Source: Pseudomonadota bacterium
GTDB taxonomy: Bacteria; Desulfobacterota; Syntrophia; Syntrophales; UBA5619
DNA: 10,492 nucleotides
Direction: 5' to 3'
NCBI GenBank assembly: GCA_018819165.1
Contig: JAHJQP010000084.1
Coordinates: 1 to 10,492 of the forward strand
Shown piece after piece: positions 5,020 through 10,492 of this stretch. The notes beneath the pieces were generated by a model. That model saw only the letters and a list, made by a program, of their open reading frames with translations. It searched no databases and was not told the origin of the DNA. The translations under genes and the position numbers were made by a program. The stretch's first letter is position 1. Every line of letters begins with the position of its first letter.

Positions 5020-5213
5020 AACAAAGTAGGTTCCCAAAAGGATGGGATGAAGAGCGCGTCGAGCGCGTTCTTAATCATTATGAAAACCAGACTGAGGATG
5101 AAGCGGTTGCAGAAGACGAAGCTGCATGGGAAGATGCATCGCAGACTTTCGTCGAGGTCCCGAATGAACTGGTTCCTGCTGTGCGGGAGTTGCTTGCAAA
5201 GAATGTAGCCTGA
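5016..5213 (+). CDS. Probable antitoxin paired with the broken toxin (cassette 6, second gene)
   Basis: A 65-residue acidic protein, MKQSRFPKGWDEERVERVLNHYE, then an acid-rich linker (EDEAVAEDEAAWED) and a C-terminal helix VEVPNELVPAVRELLAK. This pattern (FPKGWDEERV ... VPxELVPAVRELI) is one I recognise from small antitoxins encoded right after DUF4258-like toxins. It starts inside the toxin stop (ATGA), so it was translationally coupled. With the toxin interrupted, coupling may be weakened. A GAAGGAG-type ribosome-binding sequence lies about ten bases upstream of the ATG and may keep it expressed. It is intact while its toxin is not, as expected when a toxin is lost first. Confidence 0.75.
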   Translation: MKQSRFPKGWDEERVERVLNHYENQTEDEAVAEDEAAWEDASQTFVEVPNELVPAVRELLAKNVA

Positions 5214-5245
5214 TCCTTATTGATACAGGAAAATATGTAACTTCA

Positions 5246-5317
5246 GGCAGAACCTGTCAGTTCACCGGACAGGAGTTCTGCTGCGCTTTACACCTGCCGG
5301 TGACTTCCGCGTTGGCC
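5246..5317 (+). other. attC site 6 (closes cassette 6)
   Basis: R'' is GGCAGAAC (5246-5253), an exact eight-base complement of the cassette's opening GTTCTGCC. L'' is AGTTCACCGG, L' is CCGGTGACT and R' is GTTGGCC (5311-5317). L'' pairs with L' apart from one extra T. This is the clearest attC in the window. Confidence 0.87.
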
Positions 5318-5325
5318 TGGACAAT

Positions 5326-6090
5326 ATGAGCGATCATTGGCGACAATTTGTGAAGCGGCTTCATCCCGAAGGGATCCCCTGGCCGGGGAGTGTCCTCTAC
5401 AACGCCCTGAGCAGCAGCGAGATCTTTCTTCGACACTACGAGCTGGTGGCCCATGACGTAGCCCATTACGGAGGAGCGGGGTGCATACTCGACATCGGCA
5501 CCGGACCAGGACACCTTCTGTTGGCTATGCGGAAGGTATTCCCGGATACGAAGTTGGTCGGCGTTGACATTTCTCCCCCCATGGTTGCGCAGGCTCAGCG
5601 GAATATAGAGACATACGGGCGGGACCCCCGAATCGAAGTGCGGGTCGCCGGCGCGAATGCCTTGCCGTTCGCCGATGAGACATTCGATCGCGTGGTCTCT
5701 ACAGGGTCTCTCCACCACTGGAAGGACCCCATCCACGCCTTGTCCGAGGCGCATAGGGTTCTCAAGGCTGATGGCTATGCGTTGATGTACGACTTGGTGC
5801 GCGACATGCCGAAAGCGGTCTGGGAGGATGTCCGCGCCCGTTTCGGAGGCTTCCGTCTTGCACTCTTGTGGCTGCATTCGTTCGAGGAGCCTTTCCTTAA
5901 CGCCGAGGAAATGGACGCATTGGGAAGGCGGACGGACTTCGTGGTCGAAGGGACGAGGTTCACGGGGGCGCTCTGCTGTCTCGTATTGAGGAAAGCTGCT
6001 GCTTCAGTGACGAACACAGAGGCAGAAGGCCAACCAGGGCATGGTTCGGACGTGCTGACGCATGCCGCACATGCCCGCCGTTATACCTAA
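5326..6090 (+). CDS. Class I SAM-dependent methyltransferase (cassette 7)
   Basis: A 254-residue protein with the Rossmann-like methyltransferase core. Motif I is ILDIGTGPGH (54-63), binding S-adenosylmethionine; the acidic residue after strand 2 is Asp81 in VGVDIS. The ANALPFADETFDRVVS segment (110-125) and SLHHWKDP (128-135) match Methyltransf_11 (UbiE/BioC-like) proteins, followed by EAHRVLKADGYALMYDL. The substrate cannot be told; a small molecule is more likely than DNA, as no DNA-methylase NPPY or DPPY motif is present. The start ATG lies nine bases inside the cassette with only a weak ribosome-binding sequence. About the last 20 residues (from 6028) are read through attC 7 and the stop lies past R' in the next cassette, so the natural C-terminus changes with the downstream neighbour. 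Confidence 0.8.
   Translation: MSDHWRQFVKRLHPEGIPWPGSVLYNALSSSEIFLRHYELVAHDVAHYGGAGCILDIGTGPGHLLLAMRKVFPDTKLVGVDISPPMVAQAQRNIETYGRDPRIEVRVAGANALPFADETFDRVVSTGSLHHWKDPIHALSEAHRVLKADGYALMYDLVRDMPKAVWEDVRARFGGFRLALLWLHSFEEPFLNAEEMDALGRRTDFVVEGTRFTGALCCLVLRKAAASVTNTEAEGQPGHGSDVLTHAAHARRYT
6028..6086 (+). other. attC site 7 (closes cassette 7)
   Basis: R'' is GGCCAAC (6028-6034), an exact complement of the opening GTTGGCC. L'' is GGGCATGGT, L' is ACATGCCC and R' is GTTATAC (6080-6086). L'' pairs with L' with one extra G. The site lies wholly inside the methyltransferase reading frame. Confidence 0.8.
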
Positions 6091-6097
6091 AAAGGAA

Positions 6098-6127
6098 TTG
6101 ACAATGGGTGACGTTTGTGTACATAAT
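6098..6127 (+). promoter_or_regulatory. Sigma-70-type promoter of the PIN toxin-antitoxin pair
   Basis: A perfect -35 TTGACA at 6098-6103 and a -10 CATAAT at 6122-6127 are 18 bases apart. They lie just inside the cassette, after attC 7 and before the antitoxin gene, so this cassette carries its own promoter. The start point would fall near 6134, leaving a short leader. Confidence 0.7.
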
Positions 6128-6139
6128 ATGATACACAAA
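6114..6139. promoter_or_regulatory. Operator palindrome over the -10 of the toxin-antitoxin promoter
   Basis: TTTGTGTA (6114-6121), ten spacer bases, then TACACAAA (6132-6139) form a perfect eight-base inverted repeat spanning the -10 element. Type II antitoxins usually bind such sites to repress their own promoter, and binding would be strengthened by the toxin. Autoregulation here is inferred from position and symmetry. Confidence 0.7.
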
Positions 6140-6153
6140 TGGAGGATACGGCC

Positions 6154-6438
6154 ATGAAATTTTTGAGCGTCCGGGATTTAAGAGGTAAATCGGCACAAAT
6201 CTGGAAAAATCTTCCTGAAGAGAGGGAGATGGTTGTGACCAGCAATGGTCGGCCAATAGCCATTCTTGCAGCAATAACCGAGGAAAATCTTGAGGAATCG
6301 CTATCGGCATTTCGCCGGTCACGTGCGGTTGAGGCCGTTGTTTCTCTGCAGCGGAGGTCTGTAGAGAAAGGAACAGACAAGATTTCGTTGAATGAAATCA
6401 ATGCCGAAATAAAATCGGTTCGTGAAAAGCGAGCATGA
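6154..6438 (+). CDS. Phd/YefM- or RelB-like antitoxin (cassette 8, first gene)
   Basis: A 94-residue protein beginning MKFLSVRDLRGKSAQIWKNL, with EREMVVTSNGRPIAILAAI next. The N-terminal SVRDLR...IW..L...EMVVTSNGRPIA pattern is that of Phd/YefM-type antitoxins, where this half binds DNA as a dimer. The C-terminal part (about 50-94) is helical and charged and should bind the toxin. ATG at 6154 is preferred over ATG at 6139 because GGAGG at 6141-6145 lies eight bases before it, and because the 6139 ATG sits in the operator. It overlaps the PIN gene by ATGA, giving tight coupling. It probably represses its own promoter through the 6114-6139 palindrome. Confidence 0.85.
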   Translation: MKFLSVRDLRGKSAQIWKNLPEEREMVVTSNGRPIAILAAITEENLEESLSAFRRSRAVEAVVSLQRRSVEKGTDKISLNEINAEIKSVREKRA

Positions 6439-6908
6439 TGGACATTGTCATAGACACCAATGTTCTTGTTGCGGGACTTTTATCGCCGTTCGGGGCTTGT
6501 GGCGAAATCGTACGCATGGTCTCGGCCGGTGAACTGACGCTTTCCTTCGATGCCCGGATTCTATCAGAATACAATGAGGTACTGCGACGTCCCAGGTTTG
6601 GATTTGAAGAAGAAAAGGTCGCTGCGTTTCTTGACTATATTGTGTATCGTGGCCGGGCTGTTGCGCCTTCCCCTTTGTCCCATACGCTTCCTGATCCGGA
6701 TGATGAACCGTTTCTCCAAGTCACCCTTGCGAGTCAAGCTGTATGTCTTGTTACAGGAAATCAAAAACATTTCCCTGCTGGACGATGCCAAGGCGCTAAA
6801 ATCATTTCACCCAATGAGTTTTTAATTTTTTTCAAAAACCAACAAGCAGAAAAGAAACGCATAACAAAGCGCTCAACCCGGACGCGGAAAAAACCGCGCG
6901 CCGGTTAG
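6435..6908 (+). CDS. PIN-domain toxin (PIN_3/VapC-like RNase; cassette 8, second gene)
   Basis: A 157-residue protein with the PIN fold. VIDTNVLVAGL (5-15) carries the first metal-binding Asp (Asp7), ILSEYNEVLRRPRFG (42-56) carries Glu45, LPDPDDEPFL (85-94) gives the central acidic residues, and LVTGNQKHFP (105-114) is the last motif, with Asn109 in place of the usual Asp, a known variant in PIN_3 (PF13470) proteins. PIN toxins cleave tRNA, rRNA or mRNA using divalent metal ions. The gene starts in the antitoxin stop (ATG at 6435 or 6438). About the last 16 residues, starting near residue 142, are encoded by attC 8 and form a basic tail unlikely to belong to the PIN fold. Confidence 0.87.
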   Translation: MMDIVIDTNVLVAGLLSPFGACGEIVRMVSAGELTLSFDARILSEYNEVLRRPRFGFEEEKVAAFLDYIVYRGRAVAPSPLSHTLPDPDDEPFLQVTLASQAVCLVTGNQKHFPAGRCQGAKIISPNEFLIFFKNQQAEKKRITKRSTRTRKKPRAG

Positions 6909-6921
6909 CTTTTCGTTCGCC
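6859..6921 (+). other. attC site 8 (closes cassette 8)
   Basis: R'' is GCATAAC (6859-6865), matching the opening GTTATAC in six of seven bases. L'' is GCTCAACCCGG, L' is CCGGTTAGC and R' is GTTCGCC (6915-6921). The arms pair with bulged C bases, and the centre GCGGAAAAAACCGC forms a hairpin. It overlaps the 3' end of the PIN gene. Confidence 0.8.
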
Positions 6922-6932
6922 CGAAGGATAAA

Positions 6933-7070
6933 ATGGAAGGCAAGTCCGACGTAATAAAATCCGTCTGTGAGGCGCTGTCCGCCAAGGGCATTTCTGACTC
7001 TACAACCCCAGATAGGCCCGCTTCACGTCTTCGTTGTCGAGGAGGCTTGCGGCGGCGCCCTCCAGGGTGA
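6933..7070 (+). pseudogene. Truncated cassette gene running into livF (cassette 9 remnant)
   Basis: ATG at 6933 follows GGAT and gives MEGKSDVIKSVCEALSAKGI, a plausible gene start about 12 bases inside a new cassette (boundary GTTCGCC at 6915). From about codon 21-23 the frame enters the sequence complementary to the livF 3' end and becomes a low-complexity Arg/Gly/Pro stretch to a stop at 7068-7070, which is not a natural protein end. No attC follows. The cassette was cut by a deletion or rearrangement whose breakpoint lies between about 6988 and 6999. The family cannot be told from 21 residues. Confidence 0.55.
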
Positions 7071-7707
7071 TCCGACCGTTTTCCATGACGTAGCCGCGGT
7101 GGGCGATCTTGAGGGCCATGTTCGCGTTCTGTTCCACGAGAAGGATCGTCGTCCGGCTCTCCTCGTTGATTTTCCCGATCATTTGGAAGATCTGCTGGAC
7201 GAGAATCGGTGCCAATCCGAGCGAAGGCTCGTCCAAAAGGAGCAGCCGCGGCCGCGCCATGAGGGCCCGGGAGATGGCCAGCATCTGCTGTTCGCCGCCG
7301 CTGAGCGTCCCGCCCTGCTGATGGCGCCGCTCCTTCAGAATCGGAAACAGCGAAAAGATATATTCCATGTCCCTGGCGATATCCGCCTTGTCCTTACGGA
7401 GGAAGGCGCCCATATCGAGATTCTCCGTGACCGTCAGGAGGGGGAAGATCCGGCGGCCTTCGGGAACCTGGGAGATGCCCAGGGCGACGATCTCGTGCGG
7501 TTCCATCCGCCGGATCGACCTTCCCATAAAGAGGATGTCGCCGCGCCGCGCAGGGATGAGGCCGCAGATCGTCATCAGGGTCGTTGATTTGCCTGCGCCG
7601 TTGGCGCCGATCAGGGTGATGATCTCCCCTTCGGAGACCGACAGGCTGATCCCCTTGAGGGCCATGATGTTCCCGTAGAAGGTCTCGACGTTCCTGAGCT
7701 CAAGCAT
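7000..7707 (-). CDS. livF: Branched-chain amino acid ABC transporter ATPase LivF
   Basis: A 235-residue ATPase of the LivFGHMK system, which imports leucine, isoleucine, valine and related amino acids using ATP. Walker A is GANGAGKST (34-42), the Q-loop is in GISQVPEGRRIFPLLTVTENL (77-97, with the VPEGR pattern typical of LivF), the signature is LSGGEQQ (135-141) and Walker B is LLLLDEPSLG (155-164), followed by the switch His region near LVEQNANMAL. Length is normal. It begins eight bases before the livG stop, a close overlap that suggests coupled translation. It is the last gene of the operon. No terminator hairpin is visible after its stop, where the cassette array is joined. Confidence 0.93.
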   Translation of the reverse strand: MLELRNVETFYGNIMALKGISLSVSEGEIITLIGANGAGKSTTLMTICGLIPARRGDILFMGRSIRRMEPHEIVALGISQVPEGRRIFPLLTVTENLDMGAFLRKDKADIARDMEYIFSLFPILKERRHQQGGTLSGGEQQMLAISRALMARPRLLLLDEPSLGLAPILVQQIFQMIGKINEESRTTILLVEQNANMALKIAHRGYVMENGRITLEGAAASLLDNEDVKRAYLGL

Positions 7708-8488
7708 TCACGTCTTCTCCGAGATAGGCCTTGATCACGACCGGATTTTCCCGTATCTCCGAGGCTGTCCCCTCGGCGATCTTCTCCCCGTAATCCAGGA
7801 CGAAGATCCGATCGGAGATGCTCATCACGATCTTCATGTCGTGCTCGATCATCAGGATGGAGATCCTCTCCTCGTCGCGTATCCGGACAATCAGCTCTTC
7901 GAGCGCCTCCGTCTCCCTCGGGTTCATCCCGGCCGCTGGTTCGTCCAGGAGCAGCAGAAACGGCTCGGTGGCCATCGCCCTGGCAATCTCGAGCCGGCGC
8001 TGGGCGCCATAGGGGAGGTTCTTCGCCAGTTCATCCACCTGATCGGCGAGGCCGATCTTGACGAGGATCTCGTAGCTTCTGTCCACGATCTCCTGTTCTT
8101 CCCGCCTGGTGCCTCCGCCCCGGAGGATCGCCCCCAGAACGCCGGCCTTCGCGCGGCAGTGACGCCCGATCATCACGTTTTCCAGAACGGTCATGTTGGG
8201 GAAGAGGCGGATATTCTGAAAGGTCCGCGCCATTCCCAGCTCCGCGGCCCTATTGATCTTGACGCCGTTGATCCGCCGGCGCTTTCCCCCAGGCGGCGAA
8301 ATGAAGATATCCCCTTCGGTAGGTTCGTAGATTCCGGTCACGCAGTTGAAGAAAGTCGTCTTGCCGGCGCCGTTGGGACCGATGAGGGCGGCGATCTCCC
8401 TCTGCCGGACCTGGAGGTCGACGGCGTGGAGGGCCCGGAGGCCCCCGAAGTCCATCGTCGTCCCGTTCACTTCCAGAACACTGTCCAT
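7700..8488 (-). CDS. livG: Branched-chain amino acid ABC transporter ATPase LivG
   Basis: A 262-residue ATPase, the second nucleotide-binding subunit. Walker A is GPNGAGKTT (37-45), followed by ARTFQNIRLFPNMTVLENVMIG (88-109, LivG-specific). The signature is the degenerate LPYGAQRRLEIARAMA (158-173), usual for LivG, and Walker B is LLLLDEPAAGMNP (178-190). The C-terminus IRENPVVIKAYLGEDVNA is typical of the family. It forms a heterodimer with LivF beneath the LivH/LivM pore. It starts one base after the livM stop and overlaps livF, so the genes form one transcript. Confidence 0.93.
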   Translation of the reverse strand: MDSVLEVNGTTMDFGGLRALHAVDLQVRQREIAALIGPNGAGKTTFFNCVTGIYEPTEGDIFISPPGGKRRRINGVKINRAAELGMARTFQNIRLFPNMTVLENVMIGRHCRAKAGVLGAILRGGGTRREEQEIVDRSYEILVKIGLADQVDELAKNLPYGAQRRLEIARAMATEPFLLLLDEPAAGMNPRETEALEELIVRIRDEERISILMIEHDMKIVMSISDRIFVLDYGEKIAEGTASEIRENPVVIKAYLGEDVNA

Positions 8489-8489
8489 A

Positions 8490-9722
8490 TCATGCCTGCG
8501 ACGGTTCGCCGTCCCTCCCCCGCGCGCGGAACTTGTAGATCCGGCGGACGTTCGTCACGATCCCCTGTGGACGGAAGACCATCATCAAAACCATCGTCAT
8601 TCCGAAAAGGAGCATCCGGTAATTGCTGAAGGCCCGGAGATATTCAGGGGTCAGGATCAGGATGAAAGCCCCGATGATCACGCCGATAATCGAGCCCATC
8701 CCGCCTAAGACCACGATGGAGAGGATCATCGCCGACTCCAGGAAAGTGAAGCTCGCCGGGTTGATGAAGGTGGTCTTGGCGGCGAAAATGACGCCGACCA
8801 TCCCGGCCCACATGGCCCCGAGGGCGAACGCGGTTAGTTTTGTCTTCGTCTTGTCGATCCCCATCGCCTGGCAGGCGACCTCGTCTTCCCTGAGTGCGAT
8901 CCAGGCCCGGCCGATCCGCGAATCCTGCAGCCGGTTCACGACGAAGATCGTAAAGAGGCACAAGGCTATCATGATGAAATAGAGGTATATGGTCGCTTCG
9001 TTTAGCGACATCTGAATGCCGAAAAGGCCCGGCCGCGAGATATTGGCGATTCCGCTCGGTCCGAAGGAGAATTCGTTCCAGTTCTCCAGGATGATGCGGA
9101 TGATCTCGCCGAAGCCGAGCGTAACAATAGCGAGGTAGTCTCCCCGGAGGCGGAGGACCGGAAAACCCAGGAGGATGCCGAAGAGAACGCCGAGCAGGGC
9201 GCCCACCGGCAGGACCGCCCAGAATCCCAGGCCGAAGTGGTAGTTCAGCAGGGCATAACTGTAAGCCCCGACGGCATAGAAGGCCACGTAGCCGAGATCC
9301 AGCAGTCCCGCCAGGCCAACGACGATGTTCAGGCCCAGACCCAGCATCACGTACATCAGGGCGGTCGTCATGATGTTCGTCTGGTAGCTGGAGAACAGAA
9401 AGGGGAAGGCAACCGCGAAGAGTGTAACAGCGGCAAGCGCCGGCCGATAGATGCGTGGTTCGTCCATAAGGCGCTGGCTGAACAACCGGACCTCGACACG
9501 GCCCGCTTCGGCCAGTTTCCTGCCTTTCTCCTTGCGGCCCAGCAGATAGCGCCAGACGAAGGAAAGCAGGAAGCTCCCGATCCCGATGAAAGCCATGTTC
9601 CGCCAGCGCCACTCCACGACCTTCTCGATCGTGTTGACCCGGATGACCATGATCGGAAAGGTCAGGAGCATGAACCAGAGCGAGATGATCAGTGATTTCT
9701 TGAATTCCGATAGGGCTTTCAT
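8490..9722 (-). CDS. livM: Branched-chain amino acid ABC transporter permease LivM
   Basis: A membrane permease of about 410 residues with many hydrophobic segments. The core has YVMLGLGLNIVVGLAGLLDLGY, LRLRGDYLAIVTLGFGEIIRI (the permease loop that contacts the ATPases) and ALREDEVACQAMGID, all LivM hallmarks. An N-terminal extension with two more hydrophobic segments (about residues 10-30 and 42-60) precedes the usual core, as in the longer LivM forms of proteobacteria. ATG at 9722 (MKALSEF) is chosen: it lies 19 bases after the livH stop and follows GAGAGGAG. A TTG at 9770 would overlap livH and add 16 basic residues. Confidence 0.92.
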   Translation of the reverse strand: MKALSEFKKSLIISLWFMLLTFPIMVIRVNTIEKVVEWRWRNMAFIGIGSFLLSFVWRYLLGRKEKGRKLAEAGRVEVRLFSQRLMDEPRIYRPALAAVTLFAVAFPFLFSSYQTNIMTTALMYVMLGLGLNIVVGLAGLLDLGYVAFYAVGAYSYALLNYHFGLGFWAVLPVGALLGVLFGILLGFPVLRLRGDYLAIVTLGFGEIIRIILENWNEFSFGPSGIANISRPGLFGIQMSLNEATIYLYFIMIALCLFTIFVVNRLQDSRIGRAWIALREDEVACQAMGIDKTKTKLTAFALGAMWAGMVGVIFAAKTTFINPASFTFLESAMILSIVVLGGMGSIIGVIIGAFILILTPEYLRAFSNYRMLLFGMTMVLMMVFRPQGIVTNVRRIYKFRARGRDGEPSQA

Positions 9723-9741
9723 AGGCCGGCGGACTCCTCTC

Positions 9742-10492
9742 TCATACCTTCTGGGCCGTCGACCGGCCAAGCAGTCCTGCAGGACGGAAGATCAGGATCA
9801 GGACCAGAAGACAGAAGGCAAACACATCCTCGTAGTCGCTCGACACGTAACCCGTGGCGAAACTCTCGGTCCAGCCGAGGACGAGGCCTCCAAGGACGGC
9901 GCCGGGGATGCTGCCGATTCCCCCCAAGACCGCTGCGGTGAAGGCCTTGATCCCGGCGATGAAGCCGATGTAGAAATTGATCCGGCCGACGTGGGAGGCG
10001 ATCAGGACGCCGCCGATTGCCGCCAGGGCCGAACCGATGATGAAGGTGTTCGAGATGACCCGGTTGACGTTCACCCCCGTGAGCATCGCCATACTCCGGT
10101 CCTGGGCCGTGGCGCGCATCGCCTTGCCGATCCTCGTGAACTTGATGAACAGGGTCAGGATGACGGTGACCACGGTTGTGGTGAGCACGATGACCAGTTC
10201 AGTCGAACCCATGATATGGGAGTACGGCTCCATGAACGGGAGGGAGGGGATCAGATTCGGGAACGGCAGATAATCGGAAGTCTGGGCGAGCAGGACGTAG
10301 TTCTGGAGGAAGATGGACATGCCGATGGCGCTGATGAGCGGGGAGAGGCGTGGCGCTTGTCGCAGCGGCTTGTAGGCGATCTTCTCCACCGTAAAGCCGT
10401 AGGCGGCGGAGTAGAGGGCGGCCACGACGGAGGCCAGGATCAGCACCGAGATGCCCGTCATTCCGTTCATGGTCAGGACTGAGGCGACGATG
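9742..10492 (-). CDS. livH: Branched-chain amino acid ABC transporter permease LivH (5' part outside the window)
   Basis: About 250 residues of the second permease. Segments include VEKIAYKPLRQAPRLSPLIS, KAMRATAQDRSMAMLTGVN (ATPase-contact loop) and FIAGIKAFTAAVLGGIGSIP, all diagnostic of LivH, and the end is GLLGRSTAQKV. An ATG at 10470 exists, but the frame stays open to the right edge (IVASVLT just before it). The N-terminal segment typical of LivH, with its MINFAHG motif, is missing, so the true start lies beyond 10492. LivH normally has about 290-300 residues. The binding-protein gene livK, if present, would also be outside. Confidence 0.92.
   Translation of the reverse strand, partial: IVASVLTMNGMTGISVLILASVVAALYSAAYGFTVEKIAYKPLRQAPRLSPLISAIGMSIFLQNYVLLAQTSDYLPFPNLIPSLPFMEPYSHIMGSTELVIVLTTTVVTVILTLFIKFTRIGKAMRATAQDRSMAMLTGVNVNRVISNTFIIGSALAAIGGVLIASHVGRINFYIGFIAGIKAFTAAVLGGIGSIPGAVLGGLVLGWTESFATGYVSSDYEDVFAFCLLVLILIFRPAGLLGRSTAQKV

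Larger units (their letters stand above)
1210..6995 (+). mobile_element. Integron gene-cassette array (seven cassettes plus a truncated eighth)
   Basis: Cassette edges are read from paired boxes. The unit opening GTTATAC at 1210 closes with GTATAAC at 2485. The one opening GTTGGCA at 2540 closes with CGCCAAC at 2680 (6 of 7). GTTATGAG at 3496 closes with CTCATAAC at 3962. GTTCGCC at 4019 closes with GGCGAAC at 4629. GTTCTGCC at 4685 closes with GGCAGAAC at 5246. GTTGGCC at 5311 closes with GGCCAAC at 6028. GTTATAC at 6080 closes with GCATAAC at 6859 (6 of 7). The unit opening GTTGAGG near 2780 closes with CACCTAAC at 3444, a poor match. A last unit opens at 6915 and is cut before the livF stop at 7000. 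All genes lie on the plus strand, and most units hold one gene or one gene pair. The first genes are clearly more AT-rich than the flanks. The attC sites differ from each other, suggesting cassettes of mixed origin. Confidence 0.85.

Noticed and set aside
4546..5037. Reverse-strand open frame of 163 codons
   Set aside because: It runs antisense through two coding regions and an attC and has no recognisable protein motif. The plus-strand toxin and antitoxin genes explain the region.
1210..6995. Class 1 resistance integron or a CRISPR array
   Set aside because: There is no intI1, qac/sul segment or known resistance gene. The repeated elements are variable, spaced by genes and paired by complementarity, not identical short direct repeats.
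9586..10482. Long plus-strand frame of 298 codons opposite livM and livH
   Set aside because: The composition (Asp, Arg, Gly, His rich) is that of a mirror frame of a GC-rich membrane protein gene. The livH and livM matches are unambiguous.

Overview
The window is a relic chromosomal integron set between two pieces of ordinary bacterial chromosome. The flanks are GC-rich. On the left is the start of an ABC-F ATPase gene (minus strand). On the right is a liv operon for branched-chain amino acid uptake (livH-livM-livG-livF, minus strand). The style of the liv proteins and the density of toxin-antitoxin genes suggest an anaerobic deltaproteobacterium (Desulfobacterota, perhaps Syntrophales-like). 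This is inference; nothing in the window fixes the taxon.

Layout: (1) 1-481, 5' part of an ABC-F gene. (2) 674-1140, a Unstab_antitox-type antitoxin whose toxin partner is cut after about 10 codons and joined to the last ~70 residues of an IntI-type tyrosine recombinase. (3) 1141-1216, a candidate attI ending in GTTATAC. (4) 1210 to about 6995, an array of seven complete gene-cassette units, one of them with a duplicated end, plus a truncated eighth. Eight attC-like sites separate them. For most, the R'' box (ending AAC) is the reverse complement of the bases that open the same cassette, as integron recombination requires. Several also show the one-base bulge between L'' and L' typical of attC. 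(5) 7000-10492, livF, livG, livM and partial livH.

Cassette contents in order: two AT-rich genes for membrane-anchored proteins of unknown function; a non-coding cassette; a HEPN/DUF4145-like protein; a two-helix membrane protein; a DUF4258 protein with a small partner; a toxin gene carrying an in-frame stop, followed by its intact antitoxin; a SAM-dependent methyltransferase; a Phd/RelB-like antitoxin with a PIN toxin under a clear promoter and operator; and the first ~21 codons of a truncated gene that runs into the end of livF.

The most unusual point is that the integrase remnant lies on the same strand as the cassettes, with its 3' end facing them. This is the reverse of the common integron layout. 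The integrase is too short to work, so the array can move only if an integrase acts in trans. At least three toxin-antitoxin-like pairs, two of them damaged, lie in or next to the array. This fits the known role of such modules in holding integron arrays in place.
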